A DNA stretch of 64,000 bases from Kribbella pratensis. GTDB taxonomy: Bacteria; Actinomycetota; Actinomycetes; Propionibacteriales; Kribbellaceae. The notes under the pieces were generated by a model. That model did no database searches. It saw only the letters and a list, made by a program, of their open reading frames with translations, and was not told where the DNA came from. Positions within the stretch are counted from its first letter, which is position 1; the number at the start of each line of letters is the position of its first letter. The DNA lies in assembly GCF_004365355.1 (NCBI RefSeq), contig NZ_SODP01000004.1:652266-716265 (forward strand). Direction: 5' to 3'. The position numbers were made by a program, and so were the translations under genes. This document shows positions 1 through 8,132 of this stretch, piece by piece.

Positions 1-1
1 C

Positions 2-226
2 GAGCGGTTGATCGCCACCGCCGACTCGATCACCGGCGAGGCCCGGCTCGCGCTCGCACGGGTGGATGCCTTGCGGCAGGACGCGCGCCAACAGGTCGCG
101 TCCCACCGCAAGCTGATCCGGCTGCTCGAGCGGGGCGAGCTCGACGAATGCGTCGACGAGCTCCGCCGTCACCTCGAAGGCGCCCAGGAATCTCTCCTGG
201 AAGCCATCGCCATGCCGCCCAGCTGA
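2..226 (+). CDS. C-terminal fragment of a GntR regulator (FCD domain)
   Basis: The left edge cuts this gene; only about 74 codons remain, open from the first base to the TGA at 224-226. The visible part is a helical tail with the pattern HRKLIRLLERGELDECVDELRRHLE, which resembles the last two helices of the FCD ligand-binding domain of FadR-type GntR regulators (usually H-x-ALxxGDxxxAxxxMRxHL). The DNA-binding part lies outside the window. It faces the sugar operon at 329-9244 tail to tail and is separated from it by a long hairpin. Family assignment rests on the tail alone. Confidence 0.6.
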   Translation, partial: ERLIATADSITGEARLALARVDALRQDARQQVASHRKLIRLLERGELDECVDELRRHLEGAQESLLEAIAMPPS

Positions 227-227
227 T

Positions 228-320
228 CCCATCTGAGGGGTCAACCCCGCAGCTTGTGGGTTCGGCCCCCAGAATCTCGGGGCCTAACCCACCATCGCAG
301 GGGTTGACCCCTCAGATGGG
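228..320. terminator. Nested perfect hairpin between convergent genes
   Basis: A 21-bp perfect inverted repeat (228-248 with 300-320, starting cccatctgagg and ending cctcagatggg) encloses a second 14-bp stem with one mismatch (256-269 with 279-292). The internal loops are 7 nt on each side and the terminal loop is 9 nt. It fills the gap between the stop at 226 and the stop at 329. A bidirectional terminator is the simplest reading. There is no long T tract on either side, so termination by this hairpin is inferred. Confidence 0.7.
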
Positions 321-328
321 GGTGCGGG

Positions 329-2359
329 TCAGGCCAGACCGTCGGCGGTGACGGTGTAGGTGGTGGAGCCGACGCGGAGGCCGATCAGCCGGGCGTCCGG
401 GTCCAGCGCCGCGACCTGTGGGTTGGCAGTGACGGTGCCGTCGAGCGCTACCTCGATGCCGAAGATGCCCTCCAGGACCAGGCTGACCCAGGCGCCGGAC
501 GACGAGCAGGACCAGTCGATCAGGTACGGGAACTGCGGCGGGGACTTGGCTGCTCCACCGGCCATCGCCGGCTGCGCCTCCTCCACGAAGTGCGCCTGAC
601 CGCACGGGCCCTGGTTCGCCGTCTTCGCCAGCCCAGGCAGCCAGTCGAGTAGTACGTCACCGCGGCCGAGCGCGAAGAGCGCACGCCCTGCATCCGCCGG
701 CCACGCCGGATACGCACCGTTCCATTGGTGATCAGGGCGGACGCTGAACGCAGCATCAGCGTCGTACGGCGACAGGGCGCGCATCCACGTCGGCGTCTGC
801 AGCTCCTCCTGGAAGAACGACACCATCTCGGCGCACTGCGACTCGGACAGGTCGTCCGGCATCGTCGTAGCGATGAGGTTGAAGTCGTAGCAGTGCCGCA
901 CCGGTACCAGTGATCCGTCTGGTTGCCGGGCGTGCCAGAAGCCCTTGCCCTCGACGTACAACTCGTTGACGTGGCCGGCCTGTGCCGACGCCTCCTTGCG
1001 CAGCAATGCGGCGCGATCGGAGTCCCCCGACCGGTCTGCGATCTCAGCCGCGACCCGCATGCACCAGACGTTCGCAGCGTTGAAGCTGGCGACCTCGTGC
1101 ACGTAGCTGCTCACGCACTCCATCAGGTTGTCGATGCCGCCGTAGTCCGCCAGCGCGTGCTCGCCGCGCAGACCACGCCAGGCGGTCGCCCAGTCGTGCA
1201 CATGCTCCCCGACAGCCTTCGGACCGACCGTAGCGTCGAGGAACGTCTCGTCACCGGTGAAGCGGACGTAGTCGCGCACGAGTCTGGTCATGGCGAAGTC
1301 GTTGACCGAGTACCAGTAGCCAACCGGTCCGCCGGTCAGCCACTCGGTGCCGAAGTGCTTGTGGGTGTCGAGGCCGATCCAGTGCTCGATGTGTTTGCGC
1401 ATCGGCTCCGGGTCCAGCAGCGCATGCGTCAACGACGACAAGCTGTAGTCCCAGATGAACGTCGTGGTCTGCCAGTACCTCGGCATCAACGTGTCGTAGG
1501 TCCGGCCGAGCACGCTGGCCGGGTTGTCCCTCCGGAACCAGATGACGCCCAGCACGCCCCACCAGTACAGCTTCTGCAGCGCCTCGTTCGACGTCTCCAG
1601 CACAGGCAAGGACCCGCTGAAGCCCTGGCTGGACGGGTCGAAAGCGTCGGCAATCGCCACATCCCACATGCTCTCCGCCACTGCAATCACCGCAGGTACG
1701 TCGGCCACACAGACGTCAAAGTGCTCCGCAGCTTCTTCCAACGACCCCGCCAGCACGTGCACATACGACAGACTCCCGCGCCCTGCCTCATCCAGAACCA
1801 GGCTCGTCTCGAGCATCCCCCTGTCCACAGTGCTGGGCACATCGAGGCCTTGCAGGCTCACAGCCGATCGGGACTCACCAGTGCCGACAACCCGACCGTC
1901 GACAGCTGACAGCGTGTTGGGCTCCGACGGCGGCTCCGGGCGCAACCATCCAGTCGACGAGCGAGTCGCCGTGCTCTCCAGTGCGAACCCCAGTTGGACC
2001 GTCCGGCCCGGTGCGCCAGACACCTCCACGTGTACGACGACGGCTGGGCGGCCCGGGGCGCAGGCCGTAGTGGTGCGGACGTGCAGGCCGTCGACGGTGG
2101 TGGAGCGAACGACGCAGTCCGGGCGCCACACGACCTCAACGGTTCCGCCGTACGAGCGTGCCAGCCGGCCGTCGACGTACAGCTGAGCGGTGATCGTGTC
2201 GCCGTGCGAGTACGGCGGGAAGTTCACGCTGCGGATCGCGACGACATCGTGGTCGACCTGCGCCGTACCCAGGAAGTTCGTCAGCCCGGGCGGGTTGAAC
2301 ATGTCGTCGTACGTGTGGGTGAGGACATCGCTGGCCAGGTCGGCACTGCGAGGAATCAT
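329..2359 (-). CDS. Six-hairpin glycosidase-like protein
   Basis: 676 aa. The N-terminal third is beta-rich. From about residue 280 the sequence is helical and aromatic-rich (QTTTFIWDYSLSS, GYWYSVNDFAM, YGGIDNLMECV, DHQWNGAYPAWP), like (alpha/alpha)6-barrel glycoside hydrolases such as trehalase, GH63 and GH78 relatives. Tryptophan and acidic residues in WDYS and in HQWNG would sit in the barrel mouth. No signal peptide is seen, so it should act in the cytoplasm on an imported oligosaccharide. The ATG at 2359 overlaps the stop of the dehydratase gene by 4 nt (ATGA), so it is the last gene of the operon running from 9244. The exact GH family and substrate are not determinable here. Confidence 0.7.
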   Translation of the reverse strand: MIPRSADLASDVLTHTYDDMFNPPGLTNFLGTAQVDHDVVAIRSVNFPPYSHGDTITAQLYVDGRLARSYGGTVEVVWRPDCVVRSTTVDGLHVRTTTACAPGRPAVVVHVEVSGAPGRTVQLGFALESTATRSSTGWLRPEPPSEPNTLSAVDGRVVGTGESRSAVSLQGLDVPSTVDRGMLETSLVLDEAGRGSLSYVHVLAGSLEEAAEHFDVCVADVPAVIAVAESMWDVAIADAFDPSSQGFSGSLPVLETSNEALQKLYWWGVLGVIWFRRDNPASVLGRTYDTLMPRYWQTTTFIWDYSLSSLTHALLDPEPMRKHIEHWIGLDTHKHFGTEWLTGGPVGYWYSVNDFAMTRLVRDYVRFTGDETFLDATVGPKAVGEHVHDWATAWRGLRGEHALADYGGIDNLMECVSSYVHEVASFNAANVWCMRVAAEIADRSGDSDRAALLRKEASAQAGHVNELYVEGKGFWHARQPDGSLVPVRHCYDFNLIATTMPDDLSESQCAEMVSFFQEELQTPTWMRALSPYDADAAFSVRPDHQWNGAYPAWPADAGRALFALGRGDVLLDWLPGLAKTANQGPCGQAHFVEEAQPAMAGGAAKSPPQFPYLIDWSCSSSGAWVSLVLEGIFGIEVALDGTVTANPQVAALDPDARLIGLRVGSTTYTVTADGLA

Positions 2360-3570
2360 GAGGGGTCGGCCCAATCGGTGTTCGGGAGCAGGGGGTACCA
2401 GTCCGGGCGCGCCGGATCGCGGTCGTACGGATAGGGACCGAGCTCGCGGAACAGTTCGGCGTACTCCGCCAGCTTGTCGCGGTCCAGCTCGACGCCGAGC
2501 CCGGGCCCGTCCGGTACGGCGATCGCGCCGTCGACGTACGGACGCTTGCCGCCGGCAATGATGTCGTCGCACAGGTGGTGGTAGTGCGCATCCGCGGCGA
2601 ACGAGAGGTTCGGTACGACGGCGCCGAGGTGCAGCATCGTCGCCAGCTGGATGCCCAACTCGCCCGAGGAGTGCACGGCCACGCCCAGCTGGAAGGTCTC
2701 GCAGACACCGGCCGCCTTGATGCACGGCCGGATCCCGCCCCAGAACGTGGTGTCGAGCAGGATCACGTCGACCGCTGGATCACGCACGTTGGCCGCGAGC
2801 TGCTCGAAGTTCACGACGACCGTGTTGGTGGCGAGCGGGATCGGCGTGTTCTCGCGGACGCGGCGCATCCCGTTCAGGCCCCAGGTCGGGTCCTCGAGGT
2901 AGTCGTTGTCGAGGTCCTCGATACCGCGCGCGAACCGGATCGCCTCCTCGACACTGAACGCTCCGTTCGGGTCGAACCGGACACGATGGCCCGGAAACGC
3001 CTCGGCCAGCGCGCGGAAGCACTCGCGCTCGTAGTCGGGCGGGAAGACGCCGCCCTTGAGCTTGTGCACGCTGAACCCGTGCTCGTCGACAAGCGCGCGA
3101 GCATGCTCCACCAGTTGAGACGCGGTCCGGATCTCGCCGGTGCCGTCGTCGTTCGGGTGCCGGAAGAACAGGTAGCTCGCGAACGGCACGACGTCCCGCA
3201 CCTTGCCGCCGAGCAGCTCGTGCACCGGTACGCCGAGCTCGCGACCCTGCAGATCCAGGCAGGCGAATTCGATTGCTGCGAGCAACTGAGTGCGGTTGTT
3301 GTACAGGCTCGCGGTCGGGTTGGCGAGCATCCAGCGCAACGCCTCGGTGCGTGCCGGGTCGTGCCCGAGCAGGTACGGCTTCAACCCGGCGACGGCGGCC
3401 TCCGCACTCTGCCCGCCGCCGCCCATCTCGCCCAGGCCGATCAGCCCATTGTCGGCCTCGACCTCCACCACGGTCCGTACGAAGCGTCCCCAGTGCGCCC
3501 CGTTGCTGTGCCGTAGCGGTGCCTCGAGTGGGACGGTGACCGTGGTGGCGCGGATATCGACGATCTTCAC
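2356..3570 (-). CDS. Enolase-superfamily sugar-acid dehydratase (glucarate dehydratase-like)
   Basis: 404 aa. Mandelate racemase/glucarate dehydratase type. The KxK pair is K170/K172 in HKLKGG, metal ligands fit D200 and N202 (FDPNG) and E226 (LEDP), and H300 in VAVHSS fits the catalytic His of the His-Asp dyad, with an Asp near 273. The KLKGG and FDPNGA wording is close to the glucarate dehydratase group, which removes water from an aldarate to give a keto-deoxy acid. I chose GTG 3570 because it overlaps the SDR stop as GTGA and the protein then begins with the usual KIxDIRxxxV strand. The true substrate is unknown; the dehydratase call follows from the motif set. Confidence 0.8.
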   Translation of the reverse strand: MKIVDIRATTVTVPLEAPLRHSNGAHWGRFVRTVVEVEADNGLIGLGEMGGGGQSAEAAVAGLKPYLLGHDPARTEALRWMLANPTASLYNNRTQLLAAIEFACLDLQGRELGVPVHELLGGKVRDVVPFASYLFFRHPNDDGTGEIRTASQLVEHARALVDEHGFSVHKLKGGVFPPDYERECFRALAEAFPGHRVRFDPNGAFSVEEAIRFARGIEDLDNDYLEDPTWGLNGMRRVRENTPIPLATNTVVVNFEQLAANVRDPAVDVILLDTTFWGGIRPCIKAAGVCETFQLGVAVHSSGELGIQLATMLHLGAVVPNLSFAADAHYHHLCDDIIAGGKRPYVDGAIAVPDGPGLGVELDRDKLAEYAELFRELGPYPYDRDPARPDWYPLLPNTDWADPS

Positions 3571-4394
3571 TTCGCGTCCTCCGGCAGTACGACGGCCAGC
3601 CCGGCGGTCAGCCCGCCGTCGACCTTCACATCCGCGCCGGTCACGAACGACGCGGCCGGTGAGGACAGAAAGTAGATGACCTCGGCAACTTCTCCTGGTG
3701 TCGCCACCCGGCCGAGCGGATGCGACCGGCCCCATTCGGCGACCACTTCGTCCGTCGACCGCCCACCGCCGAACTGCGCAGCGGATGTCCGCAGCATCGG
3801 CGTGTCCACAGAGCCGGGGCAGACCGCGTTCGCCCGGATACCGTCCGCCGCGTGATCCACGGCCATCGCCCGGACGAGGCTGAGCAAGGCGCCCTTACCC
3901 ATCGAGTACGCCGCGACGCTCGTCTGCGCGGCGTACGCCTGGACGGACGAGACCACGACGACACTGCCACCGCGTGGCAGCTTGGGTACGAACGCCTGGC
4001 ACGCGAAGAACACGCCGCCGACGTTGATCGCCATCACCTCGTCGTACACGGAGCCCGGCGTGTCTACGACGGTTCCGTACCGCTGGACTCCCGCGGCACA
4101 GACCAGCGCATCGACGGGTCCGGCCTCGGTGGCGATCGCGGCGAGAGCCGCGCGGTCGGCAACGTCCACGGCGCGTCCGGTCACGAGCTCACCGAGCTCG
4201 GCCTCCAGGGCGGCGAGCGCGGCGGCATCCCGATCGAGGGCGACCACCCGATCCCCCGCGGCGACGAACCGCTCGACTGCACCTCGTCCGATCCCGGCGG
4301 CTCCCCCCGTGACCACGACTGTGCGACCACCCCCCACCCCGCCGCCGGAGGCGGCGTTCTGTCCGCCCGAGGCGGCATTCGACTGCTGCGGCAT
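3567..4394 (-). CDS. SDR-family oxidoreductase
   Basis: 275 aa short-chain dehydrogenase. The Rossmann motif TGGAAGIG is at 29-36, the NAG-like CAAGV near 99-103, N124, and the catalytic set S149/S150, Y163 and K167 (YSMGK). PGSVDTPM and the C-terminal FVTGADVKVDGG complete the classical pattern. The N-terminus has a low-complexity repeat (NAASGGQNAASGGG) ahead of the fold, which is unusual. ATG 4394 has GAAAGGAAC upstream. It lies between the permeases and the dehydratase, so it probably oxidises the imported sugar or a downstream keto intermediate; this is inferred from context. Confidence 0.85.
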   Translation of the reverse strand: MPQQSNAASGGQNAASGGGVGGGRTVVVTGGAAGIGRGAVERFVAAGDRVVALDRDAAALAALEAELGELVTGRAVDVADRAALAAIATEAGPVDALVCAAGVQRYGTVVDTPGSVYDEVMAINVGGVFFACQAFVPKLPRGGSVVVVSSVQAYAAQTSVAAYSMGKGALLSLVRAMAVDHAADGIRANAVCPGSVDTPMLRTSAAQFGGGRSTDEVVAEWGRSHPLGRVATPGEVAEVIYFLSSPAASFVTGADVKVDGGLTAGLAVVLPEDAK

Positions 4395-4404
4395 ATGGTT
4401 CCTT

Positions 4405-5214
4405 TCAGAACTGACCCAGGGCGAGGCCCCGGGAGAAGAAGCGTTGGGCGGCGAGGAACAAGATCACGGTCGGGAGCGAGACGAGCAGACCGCCGGCAAG
4501 CACAGTCGGCAACGAAGCACCGCCGTACGTGCTCTGCAGGCCGGTCAGCGCCGGCATGATCGGTCGGACCGAGTCGGACTGCGAGAGCGTGAGGCCGAGC
4601 AGCAGGTCGTTCCAGACGAAGGTCGCCTGCAGGATGAAGATCGCGGCCAGCGCGGACCCCGCCATCGGCAGGTAGATGCTGCGGAAGATCCGGAACAGCC
4701 CTCCGCCGTCGACCACCGCTGCCTCGAACACGCTCCGCGCGATCCCGGTGAAGAAGTTGCGCATCACGAACGCCGAGAACGGCACGCTGATCGCGGTGTA
4801 CACGATGATCATCCCGACCCGCGTGTCGTACAGCCCGGAGTTCGCGTATCCGGAGAACAGCGGCATCAGGATCATCTGCAGCGGGAAGATCGTCCCGCCG
4901 AAGATGAACACGAACCACAGGAACCCACGCTTCAACCGCAGTACGACGATCGCGTAGCCGGCGGCCGCGCCGATCAGCACCGCGAGCACCGGCGCGATCA
5001 CGCTGTACATCGTGGTCGCGACCAACGTGTCGCCGAGCGCGGCCTTGCTCCACGCGTCACCGAAGTTCGAGAACAGCGAGAAGCCGGCCGGCTTCCAGAC
5101 CGTCTTCGCGTCGTACCCGTCGACGGACTTCGACGCGTTGACGACCAGCAGGTACACCGGCGCGAGCCAGATCAGGCCCAGCACCATCAGGAACGCTGTC
5201 TTAACCCTGCTCAC
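4405..5214 (-). CDS. Sugar ABC transporter permease (MalG-like)
   Basis: 269 aa inner-membrane permease with about six membrane segments. The EAA loop that contacts the ATPase reads EAAVVDGGGLFRIFRSIYLP. It is the second permease of a CUT1-type importer. The GTG at 5214 overlaps the end of the first permease by 14 nt and gives a normal family length; a longer reading to 5295 adds an Arg/Ser-rich stretch with no counterpart in the family. No ATPase gene is present in the window, so a shared ATPase of MsiK type encoded elsewhere is likely, as is usual in actinomycetes. Confidence 0.9.
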   Translation of the reverse strand: MSRVKTAFLMVLGLIWLAPVYLLVVNASKSVDGYDAKTVWKPAGFSLFSNFGDAWSKAALGDTLVATTMYSVIAPVLAVLIGAAAGYAIVVLRLKRGFLWFVFIFGGTIFPLQMILMPLFSGYANSGLYDTRVGMIIVYTAISVPFSAFVMRNFFTGIARSVFEAAVVDGGGLFRIFRSIYLPMAGSALAAIFILQATFVWNDLLLGLTLSQSDSVRPIMPALTGLQSTYGGASLPTVLAGGLLVSLPTVILFLAAQRFFSRGLALGQF

Positions 5215-6127
5215 GGGCGTCCCCCAACTGGTAGCGCAGGTACAGGATCGACGCGGCGAACGTGACCAGGCTGAGGAACAGCGCGATCGCCGCACCCTGG
5301 CCGTAGTCGTTCAGCACAAAGGTCTCCTTGTACATGGACAGCGCCAGCGTCTCGGACGACGTACCGGGCCCGCCCTGCGTCATCACCCACACCACATCGA
5401 ACGTCTTCAGGCTGCCGACGATCGACAGCCCGATGACCACTGTCGTGATCGGCCGGAGCTGCGGCCAGAGGTGGTGGCGGAAGAGACTGAACCCCTCCGC
5501 ACCGTCCAGCCGCGCAGCCTCCAGCGGCTCACCGGGGATGGACTGCAAACCGACCACGAACAGCAACGCATTCACGCCGGCCGCCTGCCAGGTGACCGCG
5601 ACGATCATCATCAGCGTGTTGCCAGGACCTGCCTGCAACCAGCCCGTGTGGGCACCCGGTAGCCCGAAGAAGCCGAGTGCCTGGCCCAGTGCACCGTCCG
5701 GCTGCAGTACGAAGCCCCAGATGACACCGACAGCCACACCAGAGATCGCGTACGGCAGCAGGAACGGCAACCGCAGCCACGTGCCCCATTTGTGCCCATA
5801 GGTCAGTACTGCGATCAGCAGCCCGAGCACGACTGGCAGAGTCACCATGCCGACGACCCACAGCAGCGTGTTGACGAGCGCCCCGGTCAGATCGGGGTCG
5901 CTGAACATCGCCTTGTAGTTCGCCAGCCCGGTCCACACCGGCGACGCCAGCCCGTCGTACTGCGTGAAGCTGACGTACGTCGTCCACAGGAACGGCAGGT
6001 AGAGCAGCAGTGCGACCACGCCGGCAGCCGGTAGCCCGAACAGTGGCGCCATGCGGGCCCCGGTCCGGTCCGGGCGCTGAGTCCTCGCCCGGACCTTCAC
6101 CGGTGGCCGTTCGATCGTGGAAGTCAC
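5201..6127 (-). CDS. Sugar ABC transporter permease (MalF-like)
   Basis: 308 aa. A basic N-terminal tail (about 30 residues) is followed by six predicted membrane helices beginning LFGLPAAGVVALLLYLPFLW. The EAA motif reads EAARLDGAEGFSLFRHHLWP. This is the first permease of the CUT1 importer together with the binding protein at 6124-7407. The GTG start at 6127 overlaps the binding protein's TGA as GTGA, so translation is probably coupled. Confidence 0.9.
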   Translation of the reverse strand: MTSTIERPPVKVRARTQRPDRTGARMAPLFGLPAAGVVALLLYLPFLWTTYVSFTQYDGLASPVWTGLANYKAMFSDPDLTGALVNTLLWVVGMVTLPVVLGLLIAVLTYGHKWGTWLRLPFLLPYAISGVAVGVIWGFVLQPDGALGQALGFFGLPGAHTGWLQAGPGNTLMMIVAVTWQAAGVNALLFVVGLQSIPGEPLEAARLDGAEGFSLFRHHLWPQLRPITTVVIGLSIVGSLKTFDVVWVMTQGGPGTSSETLALSMYKETFVLNDYGQGAAIALFLSLVTFAASILYLRYQLGDAREQG

Positions 6128-7407
6128 TTCTGCTTGGCCCAGTACGCGTCCGCCTCGGCCTGGATCTTCTGCAGGCCCGGCATCGGGTCACCCGGCTTGG
6201 TCACGAACGCGCCGAACACCTCGAGCGCCTTGTTCGCGACAGGTACGGGCGTCGCCTCGAACCACCGGTTGATCAGCCGGTAGCCGTCACCGCCGACGTC
6301 CTTGTTCAGCGCCGCCAGGCTCGGGTCCTTGACCTCGGCCTTCGGGTTGAACGACAGGTCGCCGCGGGAGTTCGCCCACGCGGTCTGCGCCTGCGGCGTG
6401 ACCCACCAGTCGGTCCACTTCTTCACCGTCGACGCGTGGTCGCTGGCCGCGGCCGAGCAGACCGGACCCGTCTCGAAGATCATCGAGGTCTTCGGCAGAG
6501 CGGGATTCACGTTCGGGATCACGAAGAAGTCGTAGTCGGTGCCGGCCTTCATCTTCAGCGTGTTCAGGTTGCCGCTGAACCAGGTGCCGAAGTTGATCAT
6601 CGCGACGTCGCCGTTCTTCAGCTGCGCCTGCGGCTCGGTCTTCGAGCCCGGGTCGCTGAAGTAGCCGGCGTCGATCATCTTCTTCCACTCGTTCATCACC
6701 TCGACCACGCCGGGGTCGGTGTACTTCGCCTTGCCGGCGGCGAGCGCGTCGTACAGGTCGGGGTCCTTGCCCGCGAGCAGCGTCTCGAACCAGACGAACG
6801 AGAACAGGATGTTGGTCTGGTAGAACGGCTTCACGCCGATCGCCTTCAACTTGTCGGCATCCTTGAGCATGTCCGCCCAGGACTTCGGCGTGTCGGTGAT
6901 GCCGGCCTTCTTGAAGACGGCCTTGTTGTAGTACATCACCCAGTAGCCCGCGTTCAGCGGCACGCAGTACTGCTTGTCGCCGTAGGTGAAGTACTGCTTG
7001 AGCTGCTCGGGAATGTTGCCATCGGCAATCGCCTTGGTCCACTGGTCGGTGGTGTCGGCGACGAGCTTCTGGTCCACCAGATCCTGAAGCTCCTTGCCGG
7101 TGTGCCAGGTGAACAGGTCCGCCTTCTCCTTGGTCCGGAACGACGACCGGATGAAGGCGGTGTACGTGTTCGAGTCGGAGTACCCGACCGGCTGCATGCC
7201 GACGCCGATGTCCTTCTTGCTGGCCGCGCCGACCTGGGTGAAGGCGTCCTTCCAGCCACCCTTGTCGTTGTAAAACTTCAGCGAGTCGACCGGCTTGTCC
7301 TCGCCCTTCTTCGGGGCGGCCGCTCCGCCACCTCCACAGGCGGACAGCGCGAGCGCGCCGGCGATCACCAGGGCAGCCAGCGCCTTCCGGTTGGTCTTGC
7401 GTTGCAT
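6124..7407 (-). CDS. Extracellular sugar-binding lipoprotein of ABC importer
   Basis: 427 aa. The signal peptide ends in a lipobox (ALALSACGGGG, Cys24), so the protein should be lipid-anchored outside the membrane. The rest fits solute-binding protein family 1: an early WHTGKELQDLV segment, YYNKAVFKKAGI and the aromatic-rich C-terminal lobe typical of oligosaccharide binders. GGAAGGAC lies upstream of ATG 7407. It follows the GntR gene by 17 nt and precedes the permeases with a 4-nt overlap. The ligand is not predictable from sequence; the operon suggests a glycoside or uronate-type sugar. Confidence 0.9.
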   Translation of the reverse strand: MQRKTNRKALAALVIAGALALSACGGGGAAAPKKGEDKPVDSLKFYNDKGGWKDAFTQVGAASKKDIGVGMQPVGYSDSNTYTAFIRSSFRTKEKADLFTWHTGKELQDLVDQKLVADTTDQWTKAIADGNIPEQLKQYFTYGDKQYCVPLNAGYWVMYYNKAVFKKAGITDTPKSWADMLKDADKLKAIGVKPFYQTNILFSFVWFETLLAGKDPDLYDALAAGKAKYTDPGVVEVMNEWKKMIDAGYFSDPGSKTEPQAQLKNGDVAMINFGTWFSGNLNTLKMKAGTDYDFFVIPNVNPALPKTSMIFETGPVCSAAASDHASTVKKWTDWWVTPQAQTAWANSRGDLSFNPKAEVKDPSLAALNKDVGGDGYRLINRWFEATPVPVANKALEVFGAFVTKPGDPMPGLQKIQAEADAYWAKQK

Positions 7408-7424
7408 TGGTGCGTCCTTCCAGC

Positions 7425-8132
7425 TCAGGGGTGCTGAAGTCGGTCATTGATGACGGTCAGTACGCCGTCAAGGTGTTCGCGGGTGAGTAGCTCGGCGAGA
7501 TCTGAGTCGCCGGAGCGAACCGCTTCGTAGATCGCGCGGTGCTCGTCCAGGTCGGCCTGCCGGTCGCCGTGGATGTGCAGGATCTCCAGTTGCTCCCGTG
7601 CGTTAACGACGGTCACCGACTCGACCACCTCGGCCAGAGTCGCGTTGCCGGACGCCTGGGCCAGCGAGCGGTGGAAGTCCATGTTCACCTCGGCCAACCG
7701 GGCATGGTCGCCGGATGCGATCAGCTCAGCCGCAGTGGCCAGGTCCTGCTCCATCTGCTCGAGTGCGGCCGCGCCACGCGTCGCCGCGGCCAGTGCGGCA
7801 ACAGGTGGCTCGATCAGCGCGCGAGCCTGCAGTAGCTCGACCAACCGGTCGGCACTGGGCGCGAGCGCCAGAGGGTTGGCCAGCACAAGTCGGCCCACGT
7901 TCGGACCGACGTACACACCGGAGCCGTGGCGGAGCTCCACTGCGCCGGTCGCCTCCAGTCGGCGGAGCGCCTCCCGGACGGTGGGTACGGCGACCTTGAA
8001 CCGCTCGGCCAGCGACCGGACGGACTCGAACTGGTCACCGACCGACAGCTTCCGGTCGGCGATCAGCGAGAGCATTGACGTCGCCAGATCATCCAGGAGA
8101 CTGCGGCGTACGACGCCACCCGGAGTGCTCAC
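7425..8132 (-). CDS. GntR-family regulator (FadR/FCD type)
   Basis: 235 aa. The winged helix (residues about 5-75) contains ESVRSLAERFKVAVPTVREALRRLEATGAV and the wing GSGVYV. The FCD domain follows, with the metal/ligand helices ARLAEVNMDFHRSLAQASGN and DLDEHRAIYEAVRSGD. The start is GTG 8132, which overlaps the stop of the upstream secreted-protein gene as GTGA; a reading extended to 8522 runs antisense-like sequence and is not credible. It lies inside the operon it probably controls, so the system would be autoregulated. A palindrome at 9245-9273 is the candidate operator. Confidence 0.9.
   Translation of the reverse strand: MSTPGGVVRRSLLDDLATSMLSLIADRKLSVGDQFESVRSLAERFKVAVPTVREALRRLEATGAVELRHGSGVYVGPNVGRLVLANPLALAPSADRLVELLQARALIEPPVAALAAATRGAAALEQMEQDLATAAELIASGDHARLAEVNMDFHRSLAQASGNATLAEVVESVTVVNAREQLEILHIHGDRQADLDEHRAIYEAVRSGDSDLAELLTREHLDGVLTVINDRLQHP

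Noticed and set aside
2360..2725. N-terminal extension of the six-hairpin glycosidase to 2725
   Set aside because: The added residues are an out-of-frame reading of the dehydratase gene; ATG 2359 with the ATGA overlap fits better.
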